Assembly: GCA_905372235.1 (NCBI GenBank)
Contig: CAJPOF010000023.1
Location: forward strand, 1 to 30,089
DNA length: 30,089 nt
Source of the DNA: an uncultured Treponema sp.
GTDB lineage: Bacteria > Spirochaetota > Spirochaetia > Treponematales > Treponemataceae
Direction of reading: 5' to 3'
Below, piece after piece: positions 22,106-30,089 of the stretch (the stretch's first letter is position 1; each line of letters begins with the position of its first letter). The position numbers and the translations under genes are program-made. The notes under the pieces were generated by a model that had not been told where the DNA came from, ran no database searches, and saw only the letters and a program-made list of their open reading frames with translations.

Positions 22106-23008
22106 CTAAAGTTTATGGCTGAAATATGCAATTATGTAGTCGCTAATCTTTGTGAAATGAAGTTTTTCGTAAAGTCGGCAGGCAGCTATGTTGCTTTTTT
22201 TTACATATAGAACGGGCGTTTTCCTTGAATGGACGATTTTTTTGAGCAAAATCAATAGAAGATTGTAACTGTAATTTTTTCTTCTGTGTTCGTTTGCCGT
22301 GTAGACTCCGCCAATCTGTACGCAGCAAAAACCGATTGCGTTTGTCGCCGCTTTTGAAACTAGCTGGTCTTTTCCATTGTTCAACGCAAGTACATATTGT
22401 GTTCGCAGTGCATTTTTTAGCCTAAGCCTTGAATTGTCTTCGTTGAATTCAAATCCGTCGGGAAGGACTTCTTCCAGTTCGTAATTTTTTTGGAGTTCGG
22501 CAAGGCTTTTCATCAGATTTTGCGGGATGTCTTTTTTGCAGCGGACGACCGATTCGTTTCCGTAAAATGGAATCGGAGAAATTTTTCTGAATGATTTTAT
22601 GTCGAGCTGCATAAGTTGGTACTCATTCGTGTGGCTTGGTTTTCCGTAAAGACGTTCAATGCTCTGCAGAATTAGGGAAGAACCGCTTTTTGTTCCGTTT
22701 ACGCATAGCGGCGGCTCAAGTTTTTCGGTTAGGTAAAAATCGGACAGCGACATGGAAAAATCTTTTTGCAGGGCGGTGATTTTTTCTGCGTTTGCGAACG
22801 GCAGGCAATGCAGGATGGTTTTTCGTAGGCTCAATATTCCATAAATGTTTTTGGGAAGAATGTCATTGGCAAAGCATACGTATACATTCTGTGTGGATTT
22901 TTTTATTGTTCCTGCAAGCTGAACGCAAATCGGTTCGTGATTTTTTACAAAATTCAACGCCGCGCCTTTGCATGTTCTGTTTAGTTCATCGATGGGAAAA
23001 AAAATCAT
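22106..23008 (-). CDS. GNAT family acetyltransferase
   Basis: A 300-residue protein with a C-terminal GNAT fold (about 200-300): IGFCCVQIGGVYTANEHRRKNYSYNLLLILLKKI followed by LYVKKSNIAACRLYEKLHFTKI. The acetyl-CoA loop, usually R-x-x-G-x-G/A, reads RRKNYS here, so the first glycine is Asn; cofactor binding may be altered. The first 200 residues are an extra domain I do not recognise. The gene starts 18 bases after the pseudo-receiver regulator without a Shine-Dalgarno, so it is almost certainly co-transcribed and perhaps translationally coupled to it. Acetylation of a regulator or metabolite is possible; the substrate is unknown. Confidence 0.8.
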   Translation of the reverse strand: MIFFPIDELNRTCKGAALNFVKNHEPICVQLAGTIKKSTQNVYVCFANDILPKNIYGILSLRKTILHCLPFANAEKITALQKDFSMSLSDFYLTEKLEPPLCVNGTKSGSSLILQSIERLYGKPSHTNEYQLMQLDIKSFRKISPIPFYGNESVVRCKKDIPQNLMKSLAELQKNYELEEVLPDGFEFNEDNSRLRLKNALRTQYVLALNNGKDQLVSKAATNAIGFCCVQIGGVYTANEHRRKNYSYNLLLILLKKIVHSRKTPVLYVKKSNIAACRLYEKLHFTKISDYIIAYFSHKL

Positions 23009-23026
23009 CTTGCCGAAAATCGCCGT

Positions 23027-24343
23027 CTATAGGATTGGATTCGGATTTCCTCCAAGTGCCAAAATCTGTTCTTTTAGGGTAATCATGTTGGAAGTCTGTT
23101 TTGCCAAACGGCGGGCAAGCATTTTGCTAAGGAAGATTCCGTAATGCGGATTTTTTCTGATTAGGGCAAGAAAGTCGCCTTTTGGAACTTTTATGAGTTT
23201 GCATTCCCCGATTGCGATTACCGTTGCGGTTCGCCTGTCGTTCAGAAGAAACGCCATTTCTCCAATGAAAAGGTCATTCGGCGTAAGAACCGAAGCGAGT
23301 TTTCCTTGCGCATAGACTGCGAATCTTCCGGCGATTATAAAATACAGGTCGGTTGAAATTTCTCCTTCTTTGCAGACAACCTGATGATTTTGGTATTTCA
23401 GCGACGGGAACGAACTCATTATGTCAGGGATTGTGTTCGATTGGTTGATTTGGTTGTCAATAGAAAATGTGACTTCGTTCCCTTTTTCGTTGTACGTAAG
23501 CGTTTTTACCATCTGCATGCTCAACGAAATTCCCCGTCCGTGGAAGGAATCCGAGCCGCTCATCTTTGATTTTTGTCGCCAGTCAAATCCGTTTCCCTCA
23601 TCTTTTATGCTGAACTTTGACGATTTTTTTCCGATGACGTATGAAACGTGTATTTTCCTGTTCGCAAAGTCAGGATTTTTGGACCTTTCTTCTATTAGTT
23701 GGAGTATGTTTCCGCCGGAAGAAAGACATTTGCTCTTGTCTTCAAAACCGATTTCCAAGTTTCCGTGTTCAAGGGCGTTTGTCAGAAGTTCGTTGAACGT
23801 CATCTGAAGGCAAACCCTGTCGTCGTTTGAGATTCTGTCCGTGTTGTAAAGATAGCTTACAAGAAAGTTGGTGTAGAATTTAAGATCCATCGGGTCGTTT
23901 CCGCAGATGAACGTTCCGGCTTCCTGTCCGCCTGCGATGTCACGCATTCCCCGATTAAAAAGAAACTGCTGATTTTGGTAAAGTATGCGGAGAATCCGTA
24001 CAAAATGTTCGCTGAAATTTTCGACCGTTTGGATTGAAAGCATGTTCATGTCTTTTAACTGTTCAAGTTCCGAAAGCTGTGCCTTGTCTTTGCAGACCGC
24101 TATGACTCCGCCGTAATGAAGCCAAGTGTCTCTGTTTATCAGGTTCAGGATTCTGAAGCAGTCTACATCGTCGGATGAAAAATCCAGCACTTTTATTTCA
24201 GGGAGTTCGTAGTCTATGTGATTGATTATGGCTTCCGTGTCGTCATATACGTCCGCTGTGAAGATTGACGGATAAAGTTTGCAGACATTCAAGACCGTAT
24301 CTATGACTTTTCTGTTTGTCGATGCCGTTATAATTTTCTTCAT
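23027..24343 (-). CDS. Pseudo-receiver / RsbW-like HATPase / cyclic-nucleotide-binding regulator
   Basis: A 438-residue cytoplasmic signalling protein. Residues 1-120 look like a response-regulator receiver. Asp54 (in EIKVLDF) fits the phosphate-acceptor place, but the N-terminal acidic pair and the late Thr-Lys are missing, so it is probably a pseudo-receiver. Residues about 170-300 form an HATPase_c domain of the anti-sigma/RsbW kind: N-box NELLTNALEHGN (184-195), DEGNGFD (248-254) and GRGISL (269-274), with no HisKA domain before it. Residues about 315-415 are a cNMP-binding domain with GEMAFLLNDRRTAT, keeping Glu362 and Arg371 of the phosphate-binding cassette. GGAGG lies five bases before the ATG. 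It is followed by the GNAT gene. It may link a cyclic nucleotide to partner switching, but no sigma factor or antagonist is nearby. Confidence 0.85.
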   Translation of the reverse strand: MKKIITASTNRKVIDTVLNVCKLYPSIFTADVYDDTEAIINHIDYELPEIKVLDFSSDDVDCFRILNLINRDTWLHYGGVIAVCKDKAQLSELEQLKDMNMLSIQTVENFSEHFVRILRILYQNQQFLFNRGMRDIAGGQEAGTFICGNDPMDLKFYTNFLVSYLYNTDRISNDDRVCLQMTFNELLTNALEHGNLEIGFEDKSKCLSSGGNILQLIEERSKNPDFANRKIHVSYVIGKKSSKFSIKDEGNGFDWRQKSKMSGSDSFHGRGISLSMQMVKTLTYNEKGNEVTFSIDNQINQSNTIPDIMSSFPSLKYQNHQVVCKEGEISTDLYFIIAGRFAVYAQGKLASVLTPNDLFIGEMAFLLNDRRTATVIAIGECKLIKVPKGDFLALIRKNPHYGIFLSKMLARRLAKQTSNMITLKEQILALGGNPNPIL

Positions 24344-24428
24344 GAAGCCCTCCTGCGTTTTTATGCCTATATTTTAGTGCATTCCGGTCTAAAAGAAAAC
24401 TGCGCTCTTTGCTATATGTTTTTTATTA

Positions 24429-26633
24429 TCAATCTTTTATTATTTGAAGTGATTTTGACTGATATTTTGGAATGAATTTTTTGGAACTTCCCGTTTCGAA
24501 TCTTACAGAAATTACTAGGTCCTGCCCTAAGCCGTTCATGCTTTCCACAATTCCGTAGCCAAAATCGTCGTGGTAAATTTTCGTTCCTTTCTTGAATTTT
24601 TCTGCAAGAATGGAATTCGGATTCGAAAAATAATGCTTTTCTCCCTCGGTTTTTGGACGAATGCCCTGAATATCGAACGCATCTTCCGCTTCTTTTATGA
24701 AAATGCTTGGTGTCATTTCCTGAAAATGTCCGTACAGGCGGCGAGTCCGGCAGCTTGTAACGGTGAGTTCTTTTTTGGCGCGTGTGATTCCAACGTAGAA
24801 AAGGCGGCGTTCTTCTTCAAGATCGCCTCCGAGTTTATCTTCTCTTGGGAAAATTCCATTTTCAAGCCCTGTGATTATAACCCGTTCGAATTCCAGTCCT
24901 TTTGTGTTGTGCAGCGTTATCAGCGTGACCGAATCGTCTTCTTCCTGCATTCCGTCCGAAAGAACCCTGTCAAGATTTATGGTGTCAAGAAAATCCAGAA
25001 GTCCTTGAGTCGTGCATGGAAAATTTGCGGCGTAATTTGCAAGTTCTTCAATGTTTTCGGTTTTGCTTGTTCCGTCAAGAGCATCCTGAGCCTTGTGGAA
25101 TTCAATAAGTCCCGTTTCTTCCACAAGATTATTTATGAAGAGGGAAAGCGGAGGCGCAACATGGTTCGGCTCTTTTTCGACGGAATCGGAGGCTTCTTTG
25201 GAATTTTCGCTAAGTTGTTCGCTGAGATTTTTTATAATTCCGCTGAATTCTTTTACGCCTTCGCCGGCTTTTTTTGAAAGTTCCTGCAGAATGTCTTGCG
25301 CCGCATCGATAATGCTGAAATCGTCTTTTTCTTTTTCGTGCTGGAAACGTTCGATTATTTTTTCCTGGGATTTTTCTCCTATTCCCCGGACAGGTTTATT
25401 TGCGATTCTTTGAAATGCGATTTCGTCTTTGCCGTTTGCCACTAGCGAAAGATATGCCAGCGAATCCTTGATTTCTTCTCTTTCATAGAATTTTAGAGAA
25501 CCAACGACTTTGTAAGGAATCTTTGAGCGGATAAATTCCTGCTCAAAGCCTAGTGACTGGGCGTTGGTTCTGTACAGAATCGCAAAATCCGAATAGCGGG
25601 ATGAGCCGGTTTTTTCGCTGACCGCTTTTTTTATGATTGAGGCGCACAGTTTTGCTTCCATATCCTGATTTTCAAGAAAAATCAGTGTGGGTTTTGAGCC
25701 TTTTTTGTTTTCGGCGACAAGATTCTTTCCAAGCCGGTCTTCGTTATGCGAGACTACGGCGTTTGCAGCCTGAAGAATTTTTTCTGTGGAGCGGTAGTTC
25801 CGTTCAAGGCGGATGAGTGTCGTTCCCGGAAATATTGTCGGGAATTGCAGTATGTTTTGGATTTCCGCTCCCCGGAATTTGTATATGGACTGGTCGTCGT
25901 CGCCTACAACGCAGACATAAGTTTTGCTTCCTTCGTCCGTGCCGCTCAGGGCATTCAGAAGCCTGAACTGGGCGACATTCGAATCCTGATATTCATCGAC
26001 CATTATAACTTTGAATCTGTGCTGCATTTGTTTTCTAAGGTTGGGATTCGATTCCAAAAGTTTTACGGGAAGCATTATGAGGTCGCCGAAATCCACGTTT
26101 CCTGTTTTTCTAAGTCTTTCTTGGTATGCGGTATATATTTTCGCAAGGTCTCCGTCTTCGTCGATTCTGCCAAGCTCATCTTCCGGACCAAGGCAATAAT
26201 CCTTGCATAGGGCTATTTTTTTTGCCGCTATCGCCGCCTGTTTTTTTGTAAGTTCGGGAACTGCGTTTTTCAGCAAGGCTGCCGAGTCCGTGTCGTCGTA
26301 TACGGTGAACGATTTTGAAATGTATGCGGATTCGTAATAACGGCGTAAAAACCAAGCTCCAAACGAATGGAATGTCTTTATTTGAGTGTCGACGGCTTTG
26401 GGTTCGAGTGAAAGCGCGCGTTCCCTCATTTCGTTGGCTGCTTTTTTTGTGAACGTTACCGCCAATATCTGCCACGGCTCAATTGATTCATGCTGGATTA
26501 GATATGCGATTTTTGTGGTTATTACACGGGTTTTCCCTGAACCCGCCCCCGCAAGAATCAGCAGCGGAGAACCCGTATGTTCAACCGCCTGCCTTTGTTC
26601 AGGATTCAGACTTTCTAAATATTCATAAGCCAT
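24429..26633 (-). CDS. uvrD: UvrD/PcrA-type ATP-dependent DNA helicase
   Basis: A 734-residue superfamily 1A 3'-5' helicase for repair and removal of replication obstacles. Motifs in order: Q-motif LNPEQRQAV, Walker A GAGSGKT (29-35), VDEYQDSN (Walker B), GDDDQSIYKFRGA (III), ERNYRS (IV), TLHNTKGLEFERVIITGLE (V) and EERRLFYVGITRAK (VI). The C-terminal 55 residues (FKKGTKIYHDDFGYGIVES...) are the Tudor-like domain that in PcrA/UvrD contacts RNA polymerase. The length is typical. The in-frame ATG at 26690 is not used: TATACT, the predicted -10 box, lies inside the extension. The ATG at 26633 is exactly six bases after that box and has no Shine-Dalgarno, suggesting a leaderless mRNA. PcrA versus UvrD naming is conventional. 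Confidence 0.95.
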   Translation of the reverse strand: MAYEYLESLNPEQRQAVEHTGSPLLILAGAGSGKTRVITTKIAYLIQHESIEPWQILAVTFTKKAANEMRERALSLEPKAVDTQIKTFHSFGAWFLRRYYESAYISKSFTVYDDTDSAALLKNAVPELTKKQAAIAAKKIALCKDYCLGPEDELGRIDEDGDLAKIYTAYQERLRKTGNVDFGDLIMLPVKLLESNPNLRKQMQHRFKVIMVDEYQDSNVAQFRLLNALSGTDEGSKTYVCVVGDDDQSIYKFRGAEIQNILQFPTIFPGTTLIRLERNYRSTEKILQAANAVVSHNEDRLGKNLVAENKKGSKPTLIFLENQDMEAKLCASIIKKAVSEKTGSSRYSDFAILYRTNAQSLGFEQEFIRSKIPYKVVGSLKFYEREEIKDSLAYLSLVANGKDEIAFQRIANKPVRGIGEKSQEKIIERFQHEKEKDDFSIIDAAQDILQELSKKAGEGVKEFSGIIKNLSEQLSENSKEASDSVEKEPNHVAPPLSLFINNLVEETGLIEFHKAQDALDGTSKTENIEELANYAANFPCTTQGLLDFLDTINLDRVLSDGMQEEDDSVTLITLHNTKGLEFERVIITGLENGIFPREDKLGGDLEEERRLFYVGITRAKKELTVTSCRTRRLYGHFQEMTPSIFIKEAEDAFDIQGIRPKTEGEKHYFSNPNSILAEKFKKGTKIYHDDFGYGIVESMNGLGQDLVISVRFETGSSKKFIPKYQSKSLQIIKD

Positions 26634-26639
26634 GTTCAA

Positions 26640-26668
26640 AGTATAGTAGGTAACGCAAAAAATGAACA
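26640..26668 (-). promoter_or_regulatory. Putative promoter of the uvrD gene, leaderless layout
   Basis: Minus strand: TATACT (26640-26645), six bases before the ATG at 26633. The -35 position (TGTTCA, 26663-26668, 17-base spacer) is weak at 3/6. Confidence 0.4.
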
Positions 26669-26728
26669 CAGACAAATCAATGCGCCGCAAAATCGGATTT
26701 TGGATTTTTGGAATGAGTTCTATCCTAG

Positions 26729-26757
26729 TTCATTTTTTCGTTCCGTTCTGCTAATAT
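26729..26757 (+). promoter_or_regulatory. Putative extended -10 promoter of the SH3-domain lipoprotein gene
   Basis: TG-C-TAATAT (26749-26757) is an extended -10 element, with a weak TTCATT -35 (26729-26734) 17 bases upstream. Seven bases lead to the ATG at 26765, which predicts a leaderless transcript starting at this codon rather than at the ATG at 26756 that overlaps the -10 box. Confidence 0.45.
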
Positions 26758-26764
26758 GCAAGCC

Positions 26765-28060
26765 ATGCGAAGACTTTTTATTCCATTTGTTTTATTTTCA
26801 CTCATTTTTGCATCTTGTTCGGGCATTATGGGGTACAGCGTGCTTTTGTGGAATGTCCCGGAATATGAACTTGAAGGCGGCGATATTGTTCCCGTGTATA
26901 TCAAGTCGAATATTTCGCACGTTTATGTAATAGGAACAAAAAACGAAAAAGAAAAGGTGGAAGTTCCTCTTTGGAAACTTACTGAACCTGAAAGCAGGCG
27001 GAAAGCCGTAAAAACAGCCGAAAAATTCAAAGAATTCGCTCATACGTATGCGTCCGTTGCGCTTGACGGTCTTCCGATGCGCTCGGAGGCGGTGAATACT
27101 TCAAAACAAGTATACAGATTAAGAAAGAACGAGAGCATAAAAATCCTGTATAAGGGAAAAGGTCAGGCGGTCATGTCGGGAAATAATCCGCTTGAGGGCG
27201 ACTGGCTTAGGGTTTTGACTTCCGACGGAACTCAAGGCTGGTGTTTTTCCTACAATCTTAGGCTCTACGATGTTGATAAAGCCGGAAATCGCAAGGGAAC
27301 GGAAGAACTTTCAAAAAGCGACGAAAATCTTGAGGCGTTGGAGAATGTGCTTCTTGAAGTTTGGTATCCGGATTCCTACAAGGCGATGATAGATTCGGGG
27401 CGTATCGACATCGAAAAACTGAATCCGTCTTATATGTTCCGTTTGGATTCTGACTCGCAGAAACTTTATTTCACCATGCCGAAAATATCCAAATCTTGGG
27501 ACTATAAAGGGGCTTCTGTACTTTCCGATGGGCAGTACAAGTTGACTGATATTCCGATTGCGATTGCCGTTCGCCGTCCTGATTTTATAGTGCTTCGTTA
27601 TACCGGCGAAACCGGAAAACCGGAAGATTTCAACCTTGTAACAATAGAAGAAAATTTGGACGAAATTTTACAGGCCGAGACAGAACGCCGAGCCGCCATA
27701 TACAAAAGACTTTATGAATTCGGACCTTATTTCAGAAGTTCAAGTTATGGAACGCTTGAATTCCAAATGGGCAATTCATTTGTCTGGAACGGCAACAGGC
27801 TTTTAGTTCCTTCAATTCTTCCTTCTATTAAGAACAAGGGAACCGTTCACATAAAATACTTTTTGACCAGGTCGCTTTCGTCTGTATACGACGGAGTAAT
27901 TACATTTAGTTTTGATGGAATCAACAAAGAAGTGAATTTCCTTTACAAAATAGAAGAAAACGGTTTGCGTTTTGAGGATGCGAGCGGTGCGGCAATAAAG
28001 AACAATATTTTGATGGAACGCTCGATGAGTCCTCTTGTAATATTTTTTTCCAAGGTCTGA
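26765..28060 (+). CDS. SH3-domain lipoprotein
   Basis: A 431-residue predicted lipoprotein. The start MRRLFIPFVLFSLIFASC ends at Cys18, a loose spirochaete lipobox. After an N-terminal beta-rich part (about 25-70) and a short helical segment (about 72-95), a bacterial SH3 domain lies at about 97-169 (YASVALDGLPMRS ... GDWLRVLTSDGTQGWCFSYNLRLYD). The remaining 250 residues show no family I recognise. SH3b domains often bind cell-wall peptides, so a periplasmic peptidoglycan-associated role is possible. An ATG at 26756 is also in frame; I chose 26765 because of the -10 box spacing. The ABC-F gene starts seven bases after the stop, so the two are co-transcribed. Confidence 0.8.
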   Translation: MRRLFIPFVLFSLIFASCSGIMGYSVLLWNVPEYELEGGDIVPVYIKSNISHVYVIGTKNEKEKVEVPLWKLTEPESRRKAVKTAEKFKEFAHTYASVALDGLPMRSEAVNTSKQVYRLRKNESIKILYKGKGQAVMSGNNPLEGDWLRVLTSDGTQGWCFSYNLRLYDVDKAGNRKGTEELSKSDENLEALENVLLEVWYPDSYKAMIDSGRIDIEKLNPSYMFRLDSDSQKLYFTMPKISKSWDYKGASVLSDGQYKLTDIPIAIAVRRPDFIVLRYTGETGKPEDFNLVTIEENLDEILQAETERRAAIYKRLYEFGPYFRSSSYGTLEFQMGNSFVWNGNRLLVPSILPSIKNKGTVHIKYFLTRSLSSVYDGVITFSFDGINKEVNFLYKIEENGLRFEDASGAAIKNNILMERSMSPLVIFFSKV

Positions 28061-28067
28061 AAACTAG

Positions 28068-29999
28068 ATGGCATTCGTTCAGTTCAGTAAGTTAAGTCTT
28101 GCATTCGGCGACAGGGACATAATAAAAGACGCCAGCATAAATCTTCAGACGGGAGCGAAGGTTGCTTTGACAGGAGCGAACGGAGCGGGAAAATCCACGT
28201 TGATGAAGATAATGGCAGGACTTGTTTCGCCCGATTCGGGGTCGGTGTCCGTTCAGAAAAACTCACGGATTGCGTATTTGCCGCAAAGCGGACTTACGCA
28301 TCATGGCTTGAGCCTTAGAAGCGAGGCGGACAAGGCGTTCCGGTTCGGCTACGAAATGCAGACAAAAATTGACGAGATTGGAGAAAGACTAAGAAGCGAA
28401 CCGAACGGAACTCAGGCGCTTTTGGAAGAGCAGGCAGAACTAATCGCAAAACTTGAAGAATCCGGCTGGCACAGAAGAAGTGCGACCGCCGAATCGGTGC
28501 TAATCGGTCTTGGTTTTTCAAGGAACGATTTTGAACGCCGGACCGAAGAATTTTCAGGCGGCTGGCAGATGCGTATTGCTCTTGCAAAGGCGTTGATGCA
28601 GAATCCTGACATACTTCTTTTGGACGAACCCACAAACTATCTTGATATAGAAGCAAGAACTTGGCTTGAAGATTTTCTTGTGAATTTCAAAGGCGCATTC
28701 GTCCTTGTAAGCCATGATAGATATTTTCTTGACGTTACGATAAACGAAGTCTACGAACTTTTTGGCGGAAATCTAAAACGCTACAAGGGAAATTTTTCCC
28801 ACTATGAAGAAGTGCGTGCCTTGGAGCTGAAAACTCTAATCGCCGAATACGAAAAGCAACAGGACGAAATTTCCAAACTTGAAGATTTCATACGCCGTTT
28901 TGGTGCAAAGGCAACAAAGGCTTCTCAGGCGCAGGAACGCCAAAAACAGCTGGATAAAATTCTCGAAAACAAAATCGAGATTCCCGAAAATCTGAAGAAA
29001 ATTCATTTTGCTTTTCCGGAAGCACCTCATGCAGGGCGTTTGGTGCTAAGACTCAAAGAAATCTCAAAATCCTATGGGGCAAATAAAAACGTGCTTGACA
29101 ATTTGGATCTTACAGTCGAGAACGGCGAACGCCTTGTTGTCGCAGGGCAAAACGGAGCTGGAAAATCCACGCTTCTAAGAATCCTTGCCGGAAAAGACAG
29201 CGATTTTTCGGGCGAGATGATTCCGGGCGCAGGCGTAAAAGTTGGTTATTTCAGTCAGGACAACGCCGAAACCATAATCGGCGAAGAATCGGTGCTTGAT
29301 TATATCGAAAGCCATGCTCCCACCGAACTGATTCCAAAAGTGCGTGATATGCTGGGTGCTTTTCTTTTTCGGGGCGACGATGTGTACAAAAGCCTGAATG
29401 TGCTTTCCGGCGGAGAAAAAAGCAGGGTCGCACTCCTTTTGCTGCTTTTAAGTCCGAACAATCTTTTGATTTTGGACGAACCGACAAACCATCTTGACAT
29501 GCATTCAAAGGACGTTCTTCAGGAAGCACTGAAATCGTTTGGCGGAACTGTAGTTTTTGTAAGCCACGACAGAGGGTTCATAGAAAGTCTTGCGACGAGG
29601 GTTTTGGAACTAAAGCCCGGGGAATTCAAAGTCTTTCCCGGAGATTACAAGTGTTATTTGGAGCATATCAGCTCTTCGGACGGCGAAAAAATCGGAACGA
29701 TGCAGGAAAAATCTTCTGACGAGCAGAGCGCATCTTCCTCGGGAAAACTTGATTGGGAAGAAAAAAAACGGCAGGATGCGGAGCGGCGGAAGGCAGAAAA
29801 AATCATCGCAAAACTGGAAGAAGACATTTCCCGAACCGAATCCGAAATCTCCGCTTTGAACGAAAAACTGAGCCTTCCCGAAGTTTACGCAAATGCGGAA
29901 AAAGCAAAGGAAATCCAAAAAAAACTTTCCGAGTTCGAATCAAACCTTTCCGCTCTTTATTCGGATTGGGAAAAAGCCGTGGGCGATCGGCAGATATAG
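28068..29999 (+). CDS. ABC-F family ATPase (Uup/EttA-like)
   Basis: A 643-residue cytoplasmic protein with two ABC ATPase domains and no membrane domain, the hallmark of ABC-F proteins that act on the ribosome. Domain 1: Walker A GANGAGKS (36-43), signature FSGGWQMR (162-169), Walker B ILLLDEPTNYLD (182-193). Domain 2: Walker A GQNGAGKS (360-367), signature LSGGEKSR, Walker B LLILDEPTNHLD. The inter-domain linker (about 240-310) is helical and basic, as expected for the arm that reaches the P-site tRNA. A C-terminal coiled coil (about 570-635) resembles that of Uup and YfmR. Translation-factor, ribosome-rescue and DNA-related roles are described for different members; the exact subfamily is unclear. 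The start follows the SH3 lipoprotein stop by seven bases. Confidence 0.94.
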   Translation: MAFVQFSKLSLAFGDRDIIKDASINLQTGAKVALTGANGAGKSTLMKIMAGLVSPDSGSVSVQKNSRIAYLPQSGLTHHGLSLRSEADKAFRFGYEMQTKIDEIGERLRSEPNGTQALLEEQAELIAKLEESGWHRRSATAESVLIGLGFSRNDFERRTEEFSGGWQMRIALAKALMQNPDILLLDEPTNYLDIEARTWLEDFLVNFKGAFVLVSHDRYFLDVTINEVYELFGGNLKRYKGNFSHYEEVRALELKTLIAEYEKQQDEISKLEDFIRRFGAKATKASQAQERQKQLDKILENKIEIPENLKKIHFAFPEAPHAGRLVLRLKEISKSYGANKNVLDNLDLTVENGERLVVAGQNGAGKSTLLRILAGKDSDFSGEMIPGAGVKVGYFSQDNAETIIGEESVLDYIESHAPTELIPKVRDMLGAFLFRGDDVYKSLNVLSGGEKSRVALLLLLLSPNNLLILDEPTNHLDMHSKDVLQEALKSFGGTVVFVSHDRGFIESLATRVLELKPGEFKVFPGDYKCYLEHISSSDGEKIGTMQEKSSDEQSASSSGKLDWEEKKRQDAERRKAEKIIAKLEEDISRTESEISALNEKLSLPEVYANAEKAKEIQKKLSEFESNLSALYSDWEKAVGDRQI

Positions 30000-30089
30000 T
30001 AGACTTTCCCGAAAAAAATAATCTATAGAAAACAGAATCCCGAAAACGCCCCTGAAAAACATCTTTCAAAAAAACGATTTTTCTTCATA
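30000..30089. other. Window end, no assignable feature
   Basis: The last 90 bases are A/T-rich. I see no clear terminator for the ABC-F gene. A minus-strand ATG at 30088 opens only about 21 codons, so no gene can be supported. Confidence 0.4.

Noticed and set aside
30001..30089. Start of another minus-strand gene at the right edge (ATG at 30088)
   Set aside because: The frame closes after about 21 codons and nothing else supports it.

Overview
The window reads as ordinary chromosomal DNA of a spirochaete, most likely a Treponema. This is inferred from the protein repertoire: a Cache-type chemoreceptor, several lipoproteins with loose spirochaete-style lipoboxes, a cysteine-tailed SlyD, a DUF1846 protein and an Ste24-type protease. 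The base composition is fairly A/T-rich. I see no phage genes, insertion sequence, CRISPR array, rRNA or tRNA. Coding density is high, with 20 genes I consider real.

Layout. 1-2334: chemoreceptor with a hairpin-rich leader. 2340-2580: a gene-free stretch packed with perfect inverted repeats. 2623-5021: stand-alone AICAR formyltransferase and a SAM-dependent methyltransferase, co-oriented. 5093-7310: divergent HAD phosphatase and Ste24/M48 membrane protease. 7320-11684 (minus): PrsW-like protease, SlyD, NifU-like scaffold, a TIGR02757 protein and a DUF1846 protein. 11957-17611 (minus): lytic transglycosylase lipoprotein, a one-pass LysM protein with an acidic repeat region, and a secreted YD-repeat-like protein. 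17817-18560 (plus): UDG-superfamily protein, converging on terminators with a large surface lipoprotein (18695-20251, minus). 20489-26633 (minus): proline symporter, GNAT acetyltransferase, a pseudo-receiver/HATPase/cNMP-binding regulator and a UvrD/PcrA helicase. 26765-29999 (plus): SH3-domain lipoprotein and an ABC-F ATPase.

Themes. Envelope and cell-wall functions dominate the centre: transglycosylase, LysM protein, lipoproteins and two membrane proteases. Housekeeping genes (purine synthesis, Fe-S scaffold, helicase, ABC-F) are scattered between them.

The most noteworthy signals are three. First, the tandem palindrome cluster at 2349-2578 looks like a repetitive extragenic element. Second, there is a recurring promoter layout in which a sigma70-like -10 box sits 6-9 bases before the ATG and no Shine-Dalgarno is visible, which predicts leaderless mRNAs for about six genes; the other genes mostly carry a clear GGAG/GGAGG. 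Third, the 438-residue regulator joins a degenerate receiver, an RsbW-like ATPase and a cyclic-nucleotide-binding domain. None of these amounts to a proven new system from sequence alone.
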